Positions 8,457 through 18,711 of a stretch of DNA of 64,000 nucleotides are shown here, piece after piece. The stretch is from Vallitalea guaymasensis (GTDB lineage Bacteria; Bacillota; Clostridia; Lachnospirales; Vallitaleaceae). The translations under genes and the position numbers were made by a program. Under the pieces are notes generated by a model that was given only the letters and a program-made list of their open reading frames with translations, was not told where the DNA came from and searched no databases. How positions within the stretch are numbered: position 1 is the stretch's first letter; every line of letters starts with the position of its first letter. The stretch lies in assembly GCF_018141425.1 (NCBI RefSeq), contig NZ_CP058561.1:5332001-5396000 (forward strand). The letters are read 5' to 3'.

Positions 8457-8756
8457 TTATGGCAATATAATCTTAGCGTTTTCCTTAGATTCTCTATATA
8501 GTACAATCTTTCTTCCAATCTGCTGTACTACACTTGATCTTGTTCTTTCTGCTAAAACATAACATATATCCTTTGGTGTGTATAAACAATTCTTTAATAC
8601 ATTAATTTTAATTAATTCTCTAGCTTCTAATGCATCAGATATGGCTTCTGTTATTTCAGGAGTTACCCCTGACTTACCAACCTGGAATATTGGTTCTATA
8701 TCATTGGCCAATCGTCTTAGATAGGCTCTTTGTTTACTTGTTATTCTTTCCATCAT
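8457..8756 (-). CDS. yhbY: YhbY-type CRM-domain RNA-binding protein
   Basis: A 99-residue single-domain CRM protein (LTSKQRAYLRRLAND-type start, QVGKSGVTPEI with the GxxG loop, RKIVLYRES near the end). It associates with pre-50S particles in ribosome assembly. It follows obg closely in the usual order. Two adjacent ATGs exist at 8756 and 8753; the AAAGGAGA site is better spaced for the second, giving 98 residues. Confidence 0.93.
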   Translation of the reverse strand: MMERITSKQRAYLRRLANDIEPIFQVGKSGVTPEITEAISDALEARELIKINVLKNCLYTPKDICYVLAERTRSSVVQQIGRKIVLYRESKENAKIILP

Positions 8757-8779
8757 ATTCTCCTTTTGTAATTTCTCTT

Positions 8780-10331
<1,552 letters not shown>

Positions 10332-10367
10332 AAAAAAAAGTTTCAAATGAAACCATTTGAAACTTTT
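10332..10367 (-). terminator. Rho-independent terminator of the rplU-prp-rpmA operon
   Basis: On the minus strand a perfect 14-bp stem (10367-10354 and 10349-10336) with a 4-nt loop runs into an unbroken T-run, directly after the rpmA stop codon. Confidence 0.93.
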
Positions 10368-10375
10368 CAGTAAAC

Positions 10376-10660
10376 TTATTGAGCTTTTGGATATACAGAA
10401 ACTTGCTTCTTGTCTCTGCCTTTTCTTTCAAACTTAACTACTCCATCAACTAATGCAAATAAAGTGTCATCGCCACCTCTACCTACATTTTCACCTGGAT
10501 GAATTTTAGTTCCACGTTGTCTATATAAAATATTTCCAGCTTTTACAGTTTGTCCATCAGCTTTTTTAGCGCCTAATCTCTTTGACTCAGAGTCTCTACC
10601 GTTCTTAGTAGAACCAACTCCTTTTTTATGAGCAAAGAATTGAAGGTTCATTCTTAACAT
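10376..10660 (-). CDS. rpmA: 50S ribosomal protein L27
   Basis: A 94-residue L27 with the basic [15 protein letters not shown] stretch. Its N-terminus is [14 protein letters not shown]: Firmicute L27 carries such an extension ending LQFF, cleaved before AHKK by the Prp protease encoded immediately upstream, which exposes the tail that reaches the peptidyl-transferase centre. AGGAGG seven bases before the ATG overlaps the end of prp, so the two are probably translationally linked. Confidence 0.98.
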   Translation of the reverse strand: MLRMNLQFFAHKKGVGSTKNGRDSESKRLGAKKADGQTVKAGNILYRQRGTKIHPGENVGRGGDDTLFALVDGVVKFERKGRDKKQVSVYPKAQ

Positions 10661-10662
10661 GC

Positions 10663-10989
10663 TTACACCTCCTTGATATCAAGAGTTATATAATCACTAC
10701 CGTATTCTTCTATCATTGATTCTATACCTAATATCATTGATTTCAGCAATAAATGAGATTCATCACTGACTTTATCCAATATTTTAAATGACATATATCC
10801 TATCTGTTCGTCTGTAGAACAATCATATAAATCATCTGTAAAATTCTCAATTGAGTTAATAGCATTTATAGTCAATACTGACAGTGCAGCACATACTATA
10901 TCTTTACCATATTCAGAATAACCTGCGTGACCACTTAATTCAAAACCGTTTATTATCTCGTTACTCGTAAATACATTAACAGCAATCAT
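10663..10989 (-). CDS. prp: Ribosomal-processing cysteine protease Prp
   Basis: A 108-residue Prp/YsxB protein with the catalytic histidine in LSGHAGYS (H21) and the cysteine in DIVCAALS (C33). It removes the N-terminal extension of L27, an essential maturation step in Firmicutes. It sits between rplU and rpmA as usual, eight bases after the rplU stop, with a weak ribosome binding site that suggests coupling to rplU. Confidence 0.95.
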   Translation of the reverse strand: MIAVNVFTSNEIINGFELSGHAGYSEYGKDIVCAALSVLTINAINSIENFTDDLYDCSTDEQIGYMSFKILDKVSDESHLLLKSMILGIESMIEEYGSDYITLDIKEV

Positions 10990-10997
10990 AATAATAA

Positions 10998-11309
10998 TTA
11001 CCCGTTAATCTTTTCGATTTTAACTTCAGTAAATGGTTGTCTATGACCTTGCTTTTTATGATAACCTTTTTTAGCTTTGTACTTGTAAACTATAACTTTT
11101 TTGTTTTTGCCTTCTGCTTCAACAGTTGCAGTTACAGTAGCATTGCTAACAGTTGGATTACCAACAGTTAAACCATTGTCATTAGATATCATTAAAACTT
11201 TGTCAAATGTTACAGTTTCGCCAGCAGCTACTCCTAATTTTTCGATTCTAATTGAATCACCTTCAGCAACTTTATATTGCTTTCCACCAGTTTCAATAAT
11301 TGCGTACAT
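10998..11309 (-). CDS. rplU: 50S ribosomal protein L21
   Basis: A 103-residue L21 starting [14 protein letters not shown] and ending with the basic [22 protein letters not shown] stretch. The start at 11309 is chosen over an upstream in-frame ATG because AAAGGAGG lies just ahead of it and L21 homologues begin with this sequence. First gene of the rplU-prp-rpmA operon. Confidence 0.97.
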   Translation of the reverse strand: MYAIIETGGKQYKVAEGDSIRIEKLGVAAGETVTFDKVLMISNDNGLTVGNPTVSNATVTATVEAEGKNKKVIVYKYKAKKGYHKKQGHRQPFTEVKIEKING

Positions 11310-11396
11310 TTTGGCACCTCCTTTTATCAAGACTCGCCGAATTCGGTGTTTCCTAAGAAATCTTATAACCTCTTCGTGCGGCTATACCACTCAAAA
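11310..11396 (-). ncRNA. Putative L21 leader (ribosomal protein autoregulatory RNA)
   Basis: The 5' untranslated region of rplU is about 85 nt. It is richer in GC than its flanks and contains short self-complementary parts, for example CCGAATTCGG (11336-11345) and AAGATTTC paired near GAGTCTT. Low-GC Gram-positives carry an L21 leader family at this exact position, thought to mediate feedback by the ribosomal protein. Assignment rests on position and visible pairing; a covariance-model search was not possible. Confidence 0.55.
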
Positions 11397-11425
11397 ACTT
11401 TACCATAATTCACTACAAATGTCAA
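11397..11425 (-). promoter_or_regulatory. rplU operon promoter
   Basis: Minus strand: TTGACA (11425-11420), 17-bp spacer, TAAAGT (11402-11397). It places the transcription start about 80 bases before rplU, consistent with a leader. Confidence 0.7.
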
Positions 11426-11544
11426 GGATTTTTACGGTTTTAAGCTTAAAACTGGAAAATTATATTATTTTAGGTCATAAATACATTTTTATGGTAAAAT
11501 AAATTTTGGAGATATTATTAAAAATTAAGTAAGGAGCGATTAGT

Positions 11545-12228
11545 ATGAACATAAAGTATCTAGGGCATTCTGCTTTTTATATGGAAGCTGGGAATTACAG
11601 TGCCATAATTGACCCTTTCATAACAGATAACCCACAATGTACAGCTACAGTTGATGACTTTAAAAATCTTAATCATATATTTGTAACCCATGGTCATGGA
11701 GACCATTTAGGTGATGCTGTTGAACTAGCTATAAAGACTAATGCAACTATCATTACCAATTTTGAATTAGGCAACTATCTATTATTTAACAACAAAAACA
11801 TATCTGTACATACTATGCATATTGGAGGAAGTGCAATAATAGATGATGTATCCATCAAAATGACTAATGCTCTTCATGGTTCCTGTGTAATCACAACTGA
11901 CCAAGAAATCATTTATGCAGGGAATCCATGTGGATTTTTAATTAATTATGATGGTATCAAAATATATCATGCAGGTGACACAGGACTCACACTAGATATG
12001 AAACTGTTAGAAGATGAACATGTCAATGCAGCTTTGTTACCCATAGGGGGTAATTTTACAATGGATATACCTGATGCTTGTAAAGCAGTAGACTTTGTAA
12101 AACCTGATTTGGCGATACCTATGCACTATAATACTTTTCCACCTATTAAGGCAGATCCATATAAATTTCAAGAATCAGCTTCTTGTAAAGTCAAGGTAAT
12201 GGATATCAACCAAGTCATTACAATATAG
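11545..12228 (+). CDS. UPF0173 metallo-beta-lactamase-fold hydrolase
   Basis: A 227-residue protein of the YtkL/UPF0173 family, with the metal-binding THGHGDHLGD motif, a further histidine in NALHGS, HAGDTG, and a final AIPMHYNTF. These small MBL-fold proteins bind two metal ions; their substrate is not established. AAGGAGCG precedes the ATG. It is alone on the plus strand between two leftward ribosomal-gene blocks. Confidence 0.92.
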   Translation: MNIKYLGHSAFYMEAGNYSAIIDPFITDNPQCTATVDDFKNLNHIFVTHGHGDHLGDAVELAIKTNATIITNFELGNYLLFNNKNISVHTMHIGGSAIIDDVSIKMTNALHGSCVITTDQEIIYAGNPCGFLINYDGIKIYHAGDTGLTLDMKLLEDEHVNAALLPIGGNFTMDIPDACKAVDFVKPDLAIPMHYNTFPPIKADPYKFQESASCKVKVMDINQVITI

Positions 12229-12354
12229 ATTAAAAGAATATCTATTGGATGAATATAAATACAGCTGGTTTATAATCTGCATATCAGATTTTACACTATT
12301 ATCATATATGTGTTATTGTACTATATGATATAAAATGCAAGTAAAATAATAAGG

Positions 12355-12399
12355 ACTCTGTTTAGGGATATTATGTTATATATATCCTCTAAACAGAGT
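12355..12399. terminator. Bidirectional terminator between UPF0173 gene and rng
   Basis: Arms 12355-12370 and 12383-12399 (ACTCTGTTTAGGGATA against TATCCTCTAAACAGAGT) pair with one bulged base. Both sides are T-rich in the outgoing direction, between convergent genes. Confidence 0.72.
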
Positions 12400-12404
12400 T
12401 TATC

Positions 12405-13595
12405 TTATTTATTGGCTAATTGTTGATACAGAGGTTTATTAGTTTTCTTTCTTGTCATCTCAACAAGACCTAATCCTGTCATTCCTACCACAAAAACTTT
12501 GTTCCTATCCTTTTTAACATATGAACTTAGTTCTCTCAAAAGCTGTTGATTATGTTCTTTATTTTTCATGTCAATGAAATCAACAACAATTATACCCGAT
12601 AGGTTTCTAAGTCTTATCTGATGAGCTATTTCCTTTGCAGCTTCAATATTGGTCTTGAATATAGTTTCTTCAAGATTCTTTTTACCAGTGAATTTGGCTG
12701 TATTTACATCAATAGAAACCAATGCTTCAGTAGGCTGAATAACGATACAACCTCCAGATTTTAACCAAACTCTTTCGCACAAAGCTTTTCTAATCTTATC
12801 ATTCAATCCATATAGATTCATCAAAGAAAGATTTTTATCTTTGTACAACCTTATTTTATCCATCAGCTCTGGATTAGTTTTTTCGAAATAAGACCTAACT
12901 TCTTGATATAATTCTTTATCATCAAATATATATTCGACTATATCAATATCGTACATATCTCTAACAAATTTCAGCACCGAGTTAATACCTTTATATATCT
13001 CCGTATAACATGTTCTATACTTAGCAGTATCTATGATAGAATTATATCTTGTAACTAGTTCTTCCACTTCATTTTCAATAAGCTCTTCTTGTATTTTATA
13101 AGCATTGGTTCTAATAATAAAACCATAAGATTCCGTAACGTATTTTTCTAATATATCCTTAAGACGTTTCCTTTCATTTTCTCCCTTTATCTTACCTGAT
13201 AATCCAATGAAATTTTTCCCTTTAGTAAGCACCACATAACGACCTGTAAGAGATATATTTGGTGATACAACACATCCCTTACTACCATGCTCTTCTTTTA
13301 TTATTTGAACCATTATCTCATCACCATTTGAGAGCTTATTAGATGCATTACTCTTGGTATAAAATATATCTGAACTGTTATCAAGGGACATATAAGCATT
13401 TTTGCTTCGTCCAATATTGATGAATGCTGCATTCATACCTTTTATTACATTGACGACTTTACCTATATATATTTTCCCAATAAGATCATTACTGTCTTCT
13501 TCATTTATACCAAGCTCTATCAATCTTCTATTTCCATCCAATAATGCACTGTATACAATATCTTCATCTTTTGCAACAACTAATTTATATGGCAT
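12405..13595 (-). CDS. rng: Ribonuclease G/E family, short form without zinc link
   Basis: About 396 residues from the ATG at 13595 (AGGAG seven bases upstream; a longer in-frame ORF begins at 13682 but lacks family similarity). An S1 domain (GKVVNVIKGMNAAFINIG) is followed by the catalytic region with the two metal-binding aspartates in SIDVNTAKFTG and IIVVDFIDM. The enzyme makes 5'-monophosphate-dependent cuts in rRNA and mRNA. It ends at GLVEMTRKKTNKPLYQQL, just where relatives continue into a CPxC zinc-link motif, so the dimer-bridging zinc site is missing. Downstream of the TIGR03936 gene in one operon. Confidence 0.93.
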   Translation of the reverse strand: MPYKLVVAKDEDIVYSALLDGNRRLIELGINEEDSNDLIGKIYIGKVVNVIKGMNAAFINIGRSKNAYMSLDNSSDIFYTKSNASNKLSNGDEIMVQIIKEEHGSKGCVVSPNISLTGRYVVLTKGKNFIGLSGKIKGENERKRLKDILEKYVTESYGFIIRTNAYKIQEELIENEVEELVTRYNSIIDTAKYRTCYTEIYKGINSVLKFVRDMYDIDIVEYIFDDKELYQEVRSYFEKTNPELMDKIRLYKDKNLSLMNLYGLNDKIRKALCERVWLKSGGCIVIQPTEALVSIDVNTAKFTGKKNLEETIFKTNIEAAKEIAHQIRLRNLSGIIVVDFIDMKNKEHNQQLLRELSSYVKKDRNKVFVVGMTGLGLVEMTRKKTNKPLYQQLANK

Positions 13596-13605
13596 TTTAA
13601 CACTC

Positions 13606-14280
13606 CTATAATATCTTATCCAAGGGAAGAAACTTATTGTCACTGATATAATATATTTCCTGTCTGTGAATTTTGAAATCAAACTTATTGTACTCTATAT
13701 CATTAACCTTACATAGATTATCCAACACGATTTCAGGTTTAACATTCATTCTACTACCAGTAGCAATTAGCAATAATAAATCGCCATCTTCTCCTAATGC
13801 GATATTGAAGATTCCTGGTTTTATATCTATTTCTTTTAGAACATTCTTTTTATTTTTTTTAGTAATAATTATATTATTCTTGGACATTAGGTTATTTATC
13901 ATGTCATCAGTAATAGTAATATTATTAACGGTAATCTTATATTTAGCAGCATCAATTAATGCCATAGCACTTTTAGCTTTCTCAGGGAGTACAGTAATAT
14001 CAAGAATTTTAATTCCCTCCGGTGCATGTAAATCAAGATTTTTGATTTGATAATTTATATCAATGTCTTCCTTAATCTTAACATCCAAGTATTCCGCCTC
14101 ACTGGTTATACCTACAGAAAGTGGTGCTCCTATAGACATAATTGGATGTGGGTTAAACCCTTCTGAATATGCAATTGGAAATTCAGCTTTCTTGAATACT
14201 CTTTGAAAGTTTCTTATCAAATCCAAATGTCCAATAAATTTCATTGTACCTTCTTTTGCGAATTTTATTCTAATCAACAT
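13606..14280 (-). CDS. TIGR03936 / DUF2344 radical-SAM-associated protein
   Basis: A 224-residue protein starting MLIRIKFAKEG and containing KFIGHLDLIRNFQRVFKKA and YSEGFNPHPIMSIGAPLSVG, typical of the DUF2344 family that always sits next to (or is fused to) the TIGR03960 radical SAM protein. The ATG at 14280 overlaps the upstream gene by 11 bases, with GGAGG inside that gene's end, so expression is coupled. Biochemical role unknown; the linkage with RNase G, L21 and Obg suggests RNA or ribosome modification. Confidence 0.9.
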   Translation of the reverse strand: MLIRIKFAKEGTMKFIGHLDLIRNFQRVFKKAEFPIAYSEGFNPHPIMSIGAPLSVGITSEAEYLDVKIKEDIDINYQIKNLDLHAPEGIKILDITVLPEKAKSAMALIDAAKYKITVNNITITDDMINNLMSKNNIIITKKNKKNVLKEIDIKPGIFNIALGEDGDLLLLIATGSRMNVKPEIVLDNLCKVNDIEYNKFDFKIHRQEIYYISDNKFLPLDKIL

Positions 14281-16123
14281 AGCAAATACCTCCACCAAAA
14301 CTTTTAGCTCCACAATTCATACAAGAATCAATACAATTTTCACTAACGATTCCTTCTTTGGCACGTAAGTATTCTCTATATAAAAATTCTTTTGTAACTC
14401 CTGTATCTATGAAATCCCAAGGTAATATTTCTTCAAAATCTCTTTCTCTTGAAGAGTAAAATAACGGATCTATATCATTTTCTTCAAAAGCATTCTCCCA
14501 GTTTTCAAATCTGAAGAATTCTGACCAAGCATCGAATGTAGCACCATTTTTCCATGCGCTGTATATGACTTTTGATATTTTCCTATCACCTCTAGCCATT
14601 ACACCTTCCAACATACTGGTTTTTGCATCATGGCAGTTATATTTGATACTCTTTTTATTTATCTTCTTATTGAGAAATGTTTGCTTTTCCATAAAAGTCT
14701 CATAAGTATCCTGTGCTGTCCATTGAAATGGTGTGAAAGCTTTTGGAACAAAAAAAGATGTACTCACAACTATTTGTGGTTTTCTTTTTCTAACTTCTTT
14801 TGGCAATTTATAATACTCTTCTACTATATCTTGTCCAAGTTTTGCAATAGCTTCTATATCTTCATAATTTTCAGTTGGAAGTCCAAGCATAAAATATAAT
14901 TTTACTCTTGTCCAACCACCTTTAAATGCCTGTGAAGAACCTGACAATATATCTTCTTCTGTGATACCTTTGTTTATTACATCTCTTAATCTTTGTGAGC
15001 CTGCTTCAGGAGCAAAGGTAATACTGCTTTTTCTTAACTCTTGTACTTTGCTCATAATATCTAATGAGAATTTATCAATTCTAAGTGATGGCAAAGAAAG
15101 ATTGACATGCTTATCATTACCGAATTCATCTATCAAATAATTAGTTAATTCTTCTAAACCTGTATAATCACTTGAACTTAATGAAATAAGTGATATTTCA
15201 TCATGTCCTGTATTTTTAATTAATTCAGTAGCTTGTTTCTTAAGAACATTTACATCTTTTTCTCTTAGAGGACGATATATCATACCTGCTTGACAGAATC
15301 TGCATCCTCTAGCACATCCTCTAAATAATTCTAAAACTACTCTATCATGAACAGTCTGAATAAGTGGGACTAAAGGTTTGCTTGGATAAGGTGCATTAGT
15401 TAAATCCATCACTATTTGCTTCTTAATCTTAGCCTTAGCATTTTTATGATTAGGCTTAAAATCTTTGATTTCACCATTTTCTTTGTAAGTGACATCATAG
15501 AATTTTGGAACATATACCCCTTCTATATCTAACAGTTTAATTAAGAATTCTTCTTTAGTACCTCCATTGTTCTTATGAATCTTATATAGATCAAGGATTT
15601 CTGATAATGTAGTCTCTGCCTCTCCAATATAGAAAAAGTCTATAAAATCTGCTATTGGTTCAGGATTATAAGTACATGGACCACCAGCACATACAATAGG
15701 ATCATCTTCTGATCTATCCTTACTGTACACTGCCATACCTGATAAATCTATGGTATTTAATATGTTAGTATAACTCATTTCATATTGAACTGTGAATCCA
15801 AGAAAATCAAAAGCTTTTATATCATCTTGTGATTCCAAACTGAAAAGCTCAATATTTTTTTCTCTCATTATTTTTTCAAGGTCATCCCAAGGAGAAAATA
15901 CACGTTCACAAAAAGTATCTTCCCTTTTATTAAGGAAATCATAAAGTATAGATAATCCAACATGGGACATACCTATTTCATAGACATCAGGAAAACATAA
16001 AGCAAATCTAATATCTATGTCATTAATATCTTTACCTACAACATTAATTTCATTACCTAAATATCTTGCAGGTTTTTCCACACTAAGTAAAATATCATCT
16101 GTAAGTTTTAACTTTTTATCCAT
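14270..16123 (-). CDS. TIGR03960 B12-binding-type radical SAM protein
   Basis: A 617-residue protein with an N-terminal B12-binding-like region (DVYEIGMSHVGLSILYDFLN) and a radical SAM core whose cluster motif is CARGCRFCQ (Cx3Cx2C). A cysteine-rich tail (CIDSCMNCGA) could bind another cluster. The family is widespread in Clostridia next to DUF2344 proteins and rng. Substrate not established; RNA or protein modification is the usual guess. First gene of the TIGR03960-TIGR03936-rng operon. Confidence 0.92.
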   Translation of the reverse strand: MDKKLKLTDDILLSVEKPARYLGNEINVVGKDINDIDIRFALCFPDVYEIGMSHVGLSILYDFLNKREDTFCERVFSPWDDLEKIMREKNIELFSLESQDDIKAFDFLGFTVQYEMSYTNILNTIDLSGMAVYSKDRSEDDPIVCAGGPCTYNPEPIADFIDFFYIGEAETTLSEILDLYKIHKNNGGTKEEFLIKLLDIEGVYVPKFYDVTYKENGEIKDFKPNHKNAKAKIKKQIVMDLTNAPYPSKPLVPLIQTVHDRVVLELFRGCARGCRFCQAGMIYRPLREKDVNVLKKQATELIKNTGHDEISLISLSSSDYTGLEELTNYLIDEFGNDKHVNLSLPSLRIDKFSLDIMSKVQELRKSSITFAPEAGSQRLRDVINKGITEEDILSGSSQAFKGGWTRVKLYFMLGLPTENYEDIEAIAKLGQDIVEEYYKLPKEVRKRKPQIVVSTSFFVPKAFTPFQWTAQDTYETFMEKQTFLNKKINKKSIKYNCHDAKTSMLEGVMARGDRKISKVIYSAWKNGATFDAWSEFFRFENWENAFEENDIDPLFYSSRERDFEEILPWDFIDTGVTKEFLYREYLRAKEGIVSENCIDSCMNCGAKSFGGGICYVD

Positions 16124-16228
16124 TTTATTGGTTAACTCCTTTAATCTATGAGTATTATATTAGTTTATTTAACTTATATAATAATATAATAAAACCCGAA
16201 ATATAACAACTATAATTTAAATATAAAA

Positions 16229-16287
16229 GGACTGCTTAAGAATACATCTATTATTAATAGGTATTATAAATGTATTTTAAGGCAGCC
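16229..16287 (-). terminator. Terminator downstream of the 91-residue gene
   Basis: A long imperfect stem (about 16231-16246 with 16270-16286, CTGCTTAAGAATACAT against ATGTATTTTAAGGCAG), followed on the minus strand by CCTTTTATATTT. Confidence 0.6.
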
Positions 16288-16315
16288 CCACTATAATTAA
16301 TTTTGACTTATAATA

Positions 16316-16591
16316 TTAATTCAAAAAATCTTTGACCGCAGTTTCATCACCGATTTTTAACACTTTATTTGATAACTCAGCAAAGTCTTCATTATAATAC
16401 AATACTTCATAAATACTGTTTACATCAAATTCACCGATTTTTATTTCATATTTTTTTAGATAAAGTGTTGATAGCAGTATTACGAAAGATATAAAAATCT
16501 TTATAGCTAGTTTACTTGAATAGGTGTCTTCTTTTTTTCGGTTTCTTGAATTATATCTGTTGTTCCTTCTTCTGACATTCTTTTTTTTCAT
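16316..16591 (-). CDS. Small basic membrane protein, unknown
   Basis: A 91-residue protein with a strongly basic N-terminus (about 14 Arg/Lys in the first 22 residues), one membrane segment (about 29-45) and an acidic outer tail of about 45 residues. GAAGGG precedes the ATG. I do not recognise a family. In many Clostridia the genes upstream of TIGR03960 encode an M23 peptidase and an M50 peptidase resembling the SpoIVFA/SpoIVFB pair; this could be a reduced version of the former, but that rests only on position and topology. Confidence 0.65.
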   Translation of the reverse strand: MKKKNVRRRNNRYNSRNRKKEDTYSSKLAIKIFISFVILLSTLYLKKYEIKIGEFDVNSIYEVLYYNEDFAELSNKVLKIGDETAVKDFLN

Positions 16592-16647
16592 TTATATCTC
16601 ATTCCCTTCACATATCAACCAAATTAACTAATCATCTCAAAATCCGT

Positions 16648-18489
16648 TTAATAATCAATTTTTATCTTATAGTGTTCAAGCCAATAGTTAAGTTGAATCA
16701 GGTAAGCAATGAATTGTGGTTCTTTCATCAATTGTCCAAACCATGGTGTTATAAATGTTTCTCCATCATTATTAATTAGATTATATACATTTTTAGTATC
16801 AATAAGATTATGAATAGGACTATTTTTATCATCTAATATATTTTTTAGTAATGATTTTACTGAATTACTGTATTCAGGATTATAAGTTTTAGGATAAGGT
16901 GATTTCTTCCTATAGGTTACATCTTCTGGCAAATATGAGCTAAGAACTTTTCTTAATAAACCTTTTTCTATATTATTATGGTTTTTGATTCGCCAAGGTA
17001 TATTCCAAGTATATTCTACTATTCTATGATCAGCATATGGTACTCTGACCTCTAGGCTCTTATACATACTCATCCTGTCCTTACGTGTCAATAATGTTAG
17101 CATAAACCATTTTAGATTAATATATGTAAGTTTCTTGATTCTTTTCTCATGCTCTGTTTCATTATCCAAGAATTCAATATCGCTGATAGTGTCCATATAT
17201 TTAGTATTGGCAAATTCCTCTAATTTTAACTTATTTAATTCTTTTGATAGGAAGGATTTTCTTTCATTTATGTATCTGTTCCATGGGAAACCATCATAAT
17301 ATACATCTTCCTGTTTCCTGAACCAAGGATATCCCCCGAATATCTCATCAGCACATTCTCCAGATAATGCCACTGTATGATCATTTTTTACCTTGCCACA
17401 GAATAGCATAAGCGATGAATCGATATCAGCCATACCAGGCAGATCATACGCTATAACAGCATCTTGTAGTGCTTTTACCAGCATATCGTTATTTATAGTG
17501 ATTTTTTTATGCTGGGAACCAATGTATTCATTGACACGCTTAACCCAGATATTATCATTGCTTGGTTGAAAATCAGAGGCTACAAAAAACTTATCGTTGT
17601 CTTCGTAATCTATAGAATAAGTAGTGAGCTTTTTAGATTGATTCTTAAAAAACTCAGAGGCTATAGATGAAATACCACTTGAATCTAGTCCTCCAGATAA
17701 AAATGTACATATAGGTACATCTGAAATAAGTTGTTTCTTTATTGAATCTTCAACTAAATATGCTGTATGTTCAAAAGTGTCTTCATCATTTTCTGTATGA
17801 TAACTGGTTATTGGCTTCCAATATATATGCTTATACAAATTCTTTGAAGTTAAAATAATAAATTCGCTAGGTTTCAACTCATAGATATTTTTAAAAACAC
17901 CACTGCCAAGTACTCTACTTGGTCCAAGACTGAACAACTCTAATAGCCCATTTTCATTAATTACAGGTTCTAATCCAGGGAATTCCAATAAAGCTTTTAT
18001 TTCAGAGCCAAATATGAATGACCCATTGATATAAGCATAGAATAAAGGTTTTACACCTAACCTGTCTCTTGCTAGGAACAGGGATTTTGATTTTTCTTCC
18101 CATATACCAAAAGCAAATATTCCATTAAGGTATGTAGTACAATCTTCACCCCATTCTATATAAGAAACTAAAACCACTTCAGTGTCACAATGAGACTCGA
18201 ACTTATAACCCTTTTGAGATAGTTTTTCTCTTAATTCATTAGTATTATATATTTCTCCATTATAAACAATAGTATATTCATGTTCTCCTATTTTTTTGGT
18301 CATTGGCTGTTTGCCACCATCAGGATCAATAACTACTAATCTTCTATGACCCAACAAGACATTGGTTTTATAATAGAAACCATATTCATCTGGTCCCCTA
18401 TGAACCAATTGGTTTGTCATGTTATGGATAACACTTCTTTTTTCACTAATATTCTTATTATAATTAACCCATCCAGCAATTCCACACAT
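16648..18489 (-). CDS. asnB: Asparagine synthase (glutamine-hydrolysing)
   Basis: A 613-residue class B enzyme. The amidotransferase domain begins with the nucleophile C2 (MCGIAGW), with HRGPDEYG and the YNGEIYN loop. The synthetase domain has the SGGLDSSGI PP-loop and RVPYADHRIVEYTW near the end. It makes asparagine from aspartate, glutamine and ATP. GAGGGG precedes the ATG. Monocistronic, divergent from tyrS. Confidence 0.97.
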   Translation of the reverse strand: MCGIAGWVNYNKNISEKRSVIHNMTNQLVHRGPDEYGFYYKTNVLLGHRRLVVIDPDGGKQPMTKKIGEHEYTIVYNGEIYNTNELREKLSQKGYKFESHCDTEVVLVSYIEWGEDCTTYLNGIFAFGIWEEKSKSLFLARDRLGVKPLFYAYINGSFIFGSEIKALLEFPGLEPVINENGLLELFSLGPSRVLGSGVFKNIYELKPSEFIILTSKNLYKHIYWKPITSYHTENDEDTFEHTAYLVEDSIKKQLISDVPICTFLSGGLDSSGISSIASEFFKNQSKKLTTYSIDYEDNDKFFVASDFQPSNDNIWVKRVNEYIGSQHKKITINNDMLVKALQDAVIAYDLPGMADIDSSLMLFCGKVKNDHTVALSGECADEIFGGYPWFRKQEDVYYDGFPWNRYINERKSFLSKELNKLKLEEFANTKYMDTISDIEFLDNETEHEKRIKKLTYINLKWFMLTLLTRKDRMSMYKSLEVRVPYADHRIVEYTWNIPWRIKNHNNIEKGLLRKVLSSYLPEDVTYRKKSPYPKTYNPEYSNSVKSLLKNILDDKNSPIHNLIDTKNVYNLINNDGETFITPWFGQLMKEPQFIAYLIQLNYWLEHYKIKIDY

Positions 18490-18711
18490 CTAATCATCCC
18501 CTCTTACCTCAATACTTATCTAGATCAATAATAAAACTATAATAAAATATTATTTTTATCTCATAAGATAACTTGTTTAACTTTCTTTATCTATATATAT
18601 GCAAAAGTACAGCTTTTATGAGTTATAGTGTATTCTAAAAATACTTGAATCATGACATAACTTATGATAGGATTATAAATAATGAAAAAAGAAACATTAG
18701 GAGGATTCGTA

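Noticed and set aside
13596-13682. Longer RNase G start at 13682
   Set aside because: The extra 29 residues overlap the upstream gene, do not resemble the family, and the AGGAG site is positioned for 13595.
18490-18711. T-box leader before tyrS
   Set aside because: The region is short and lacks the T-box sequence (TGGNACCGCG type) and an antiterminator-like pair.
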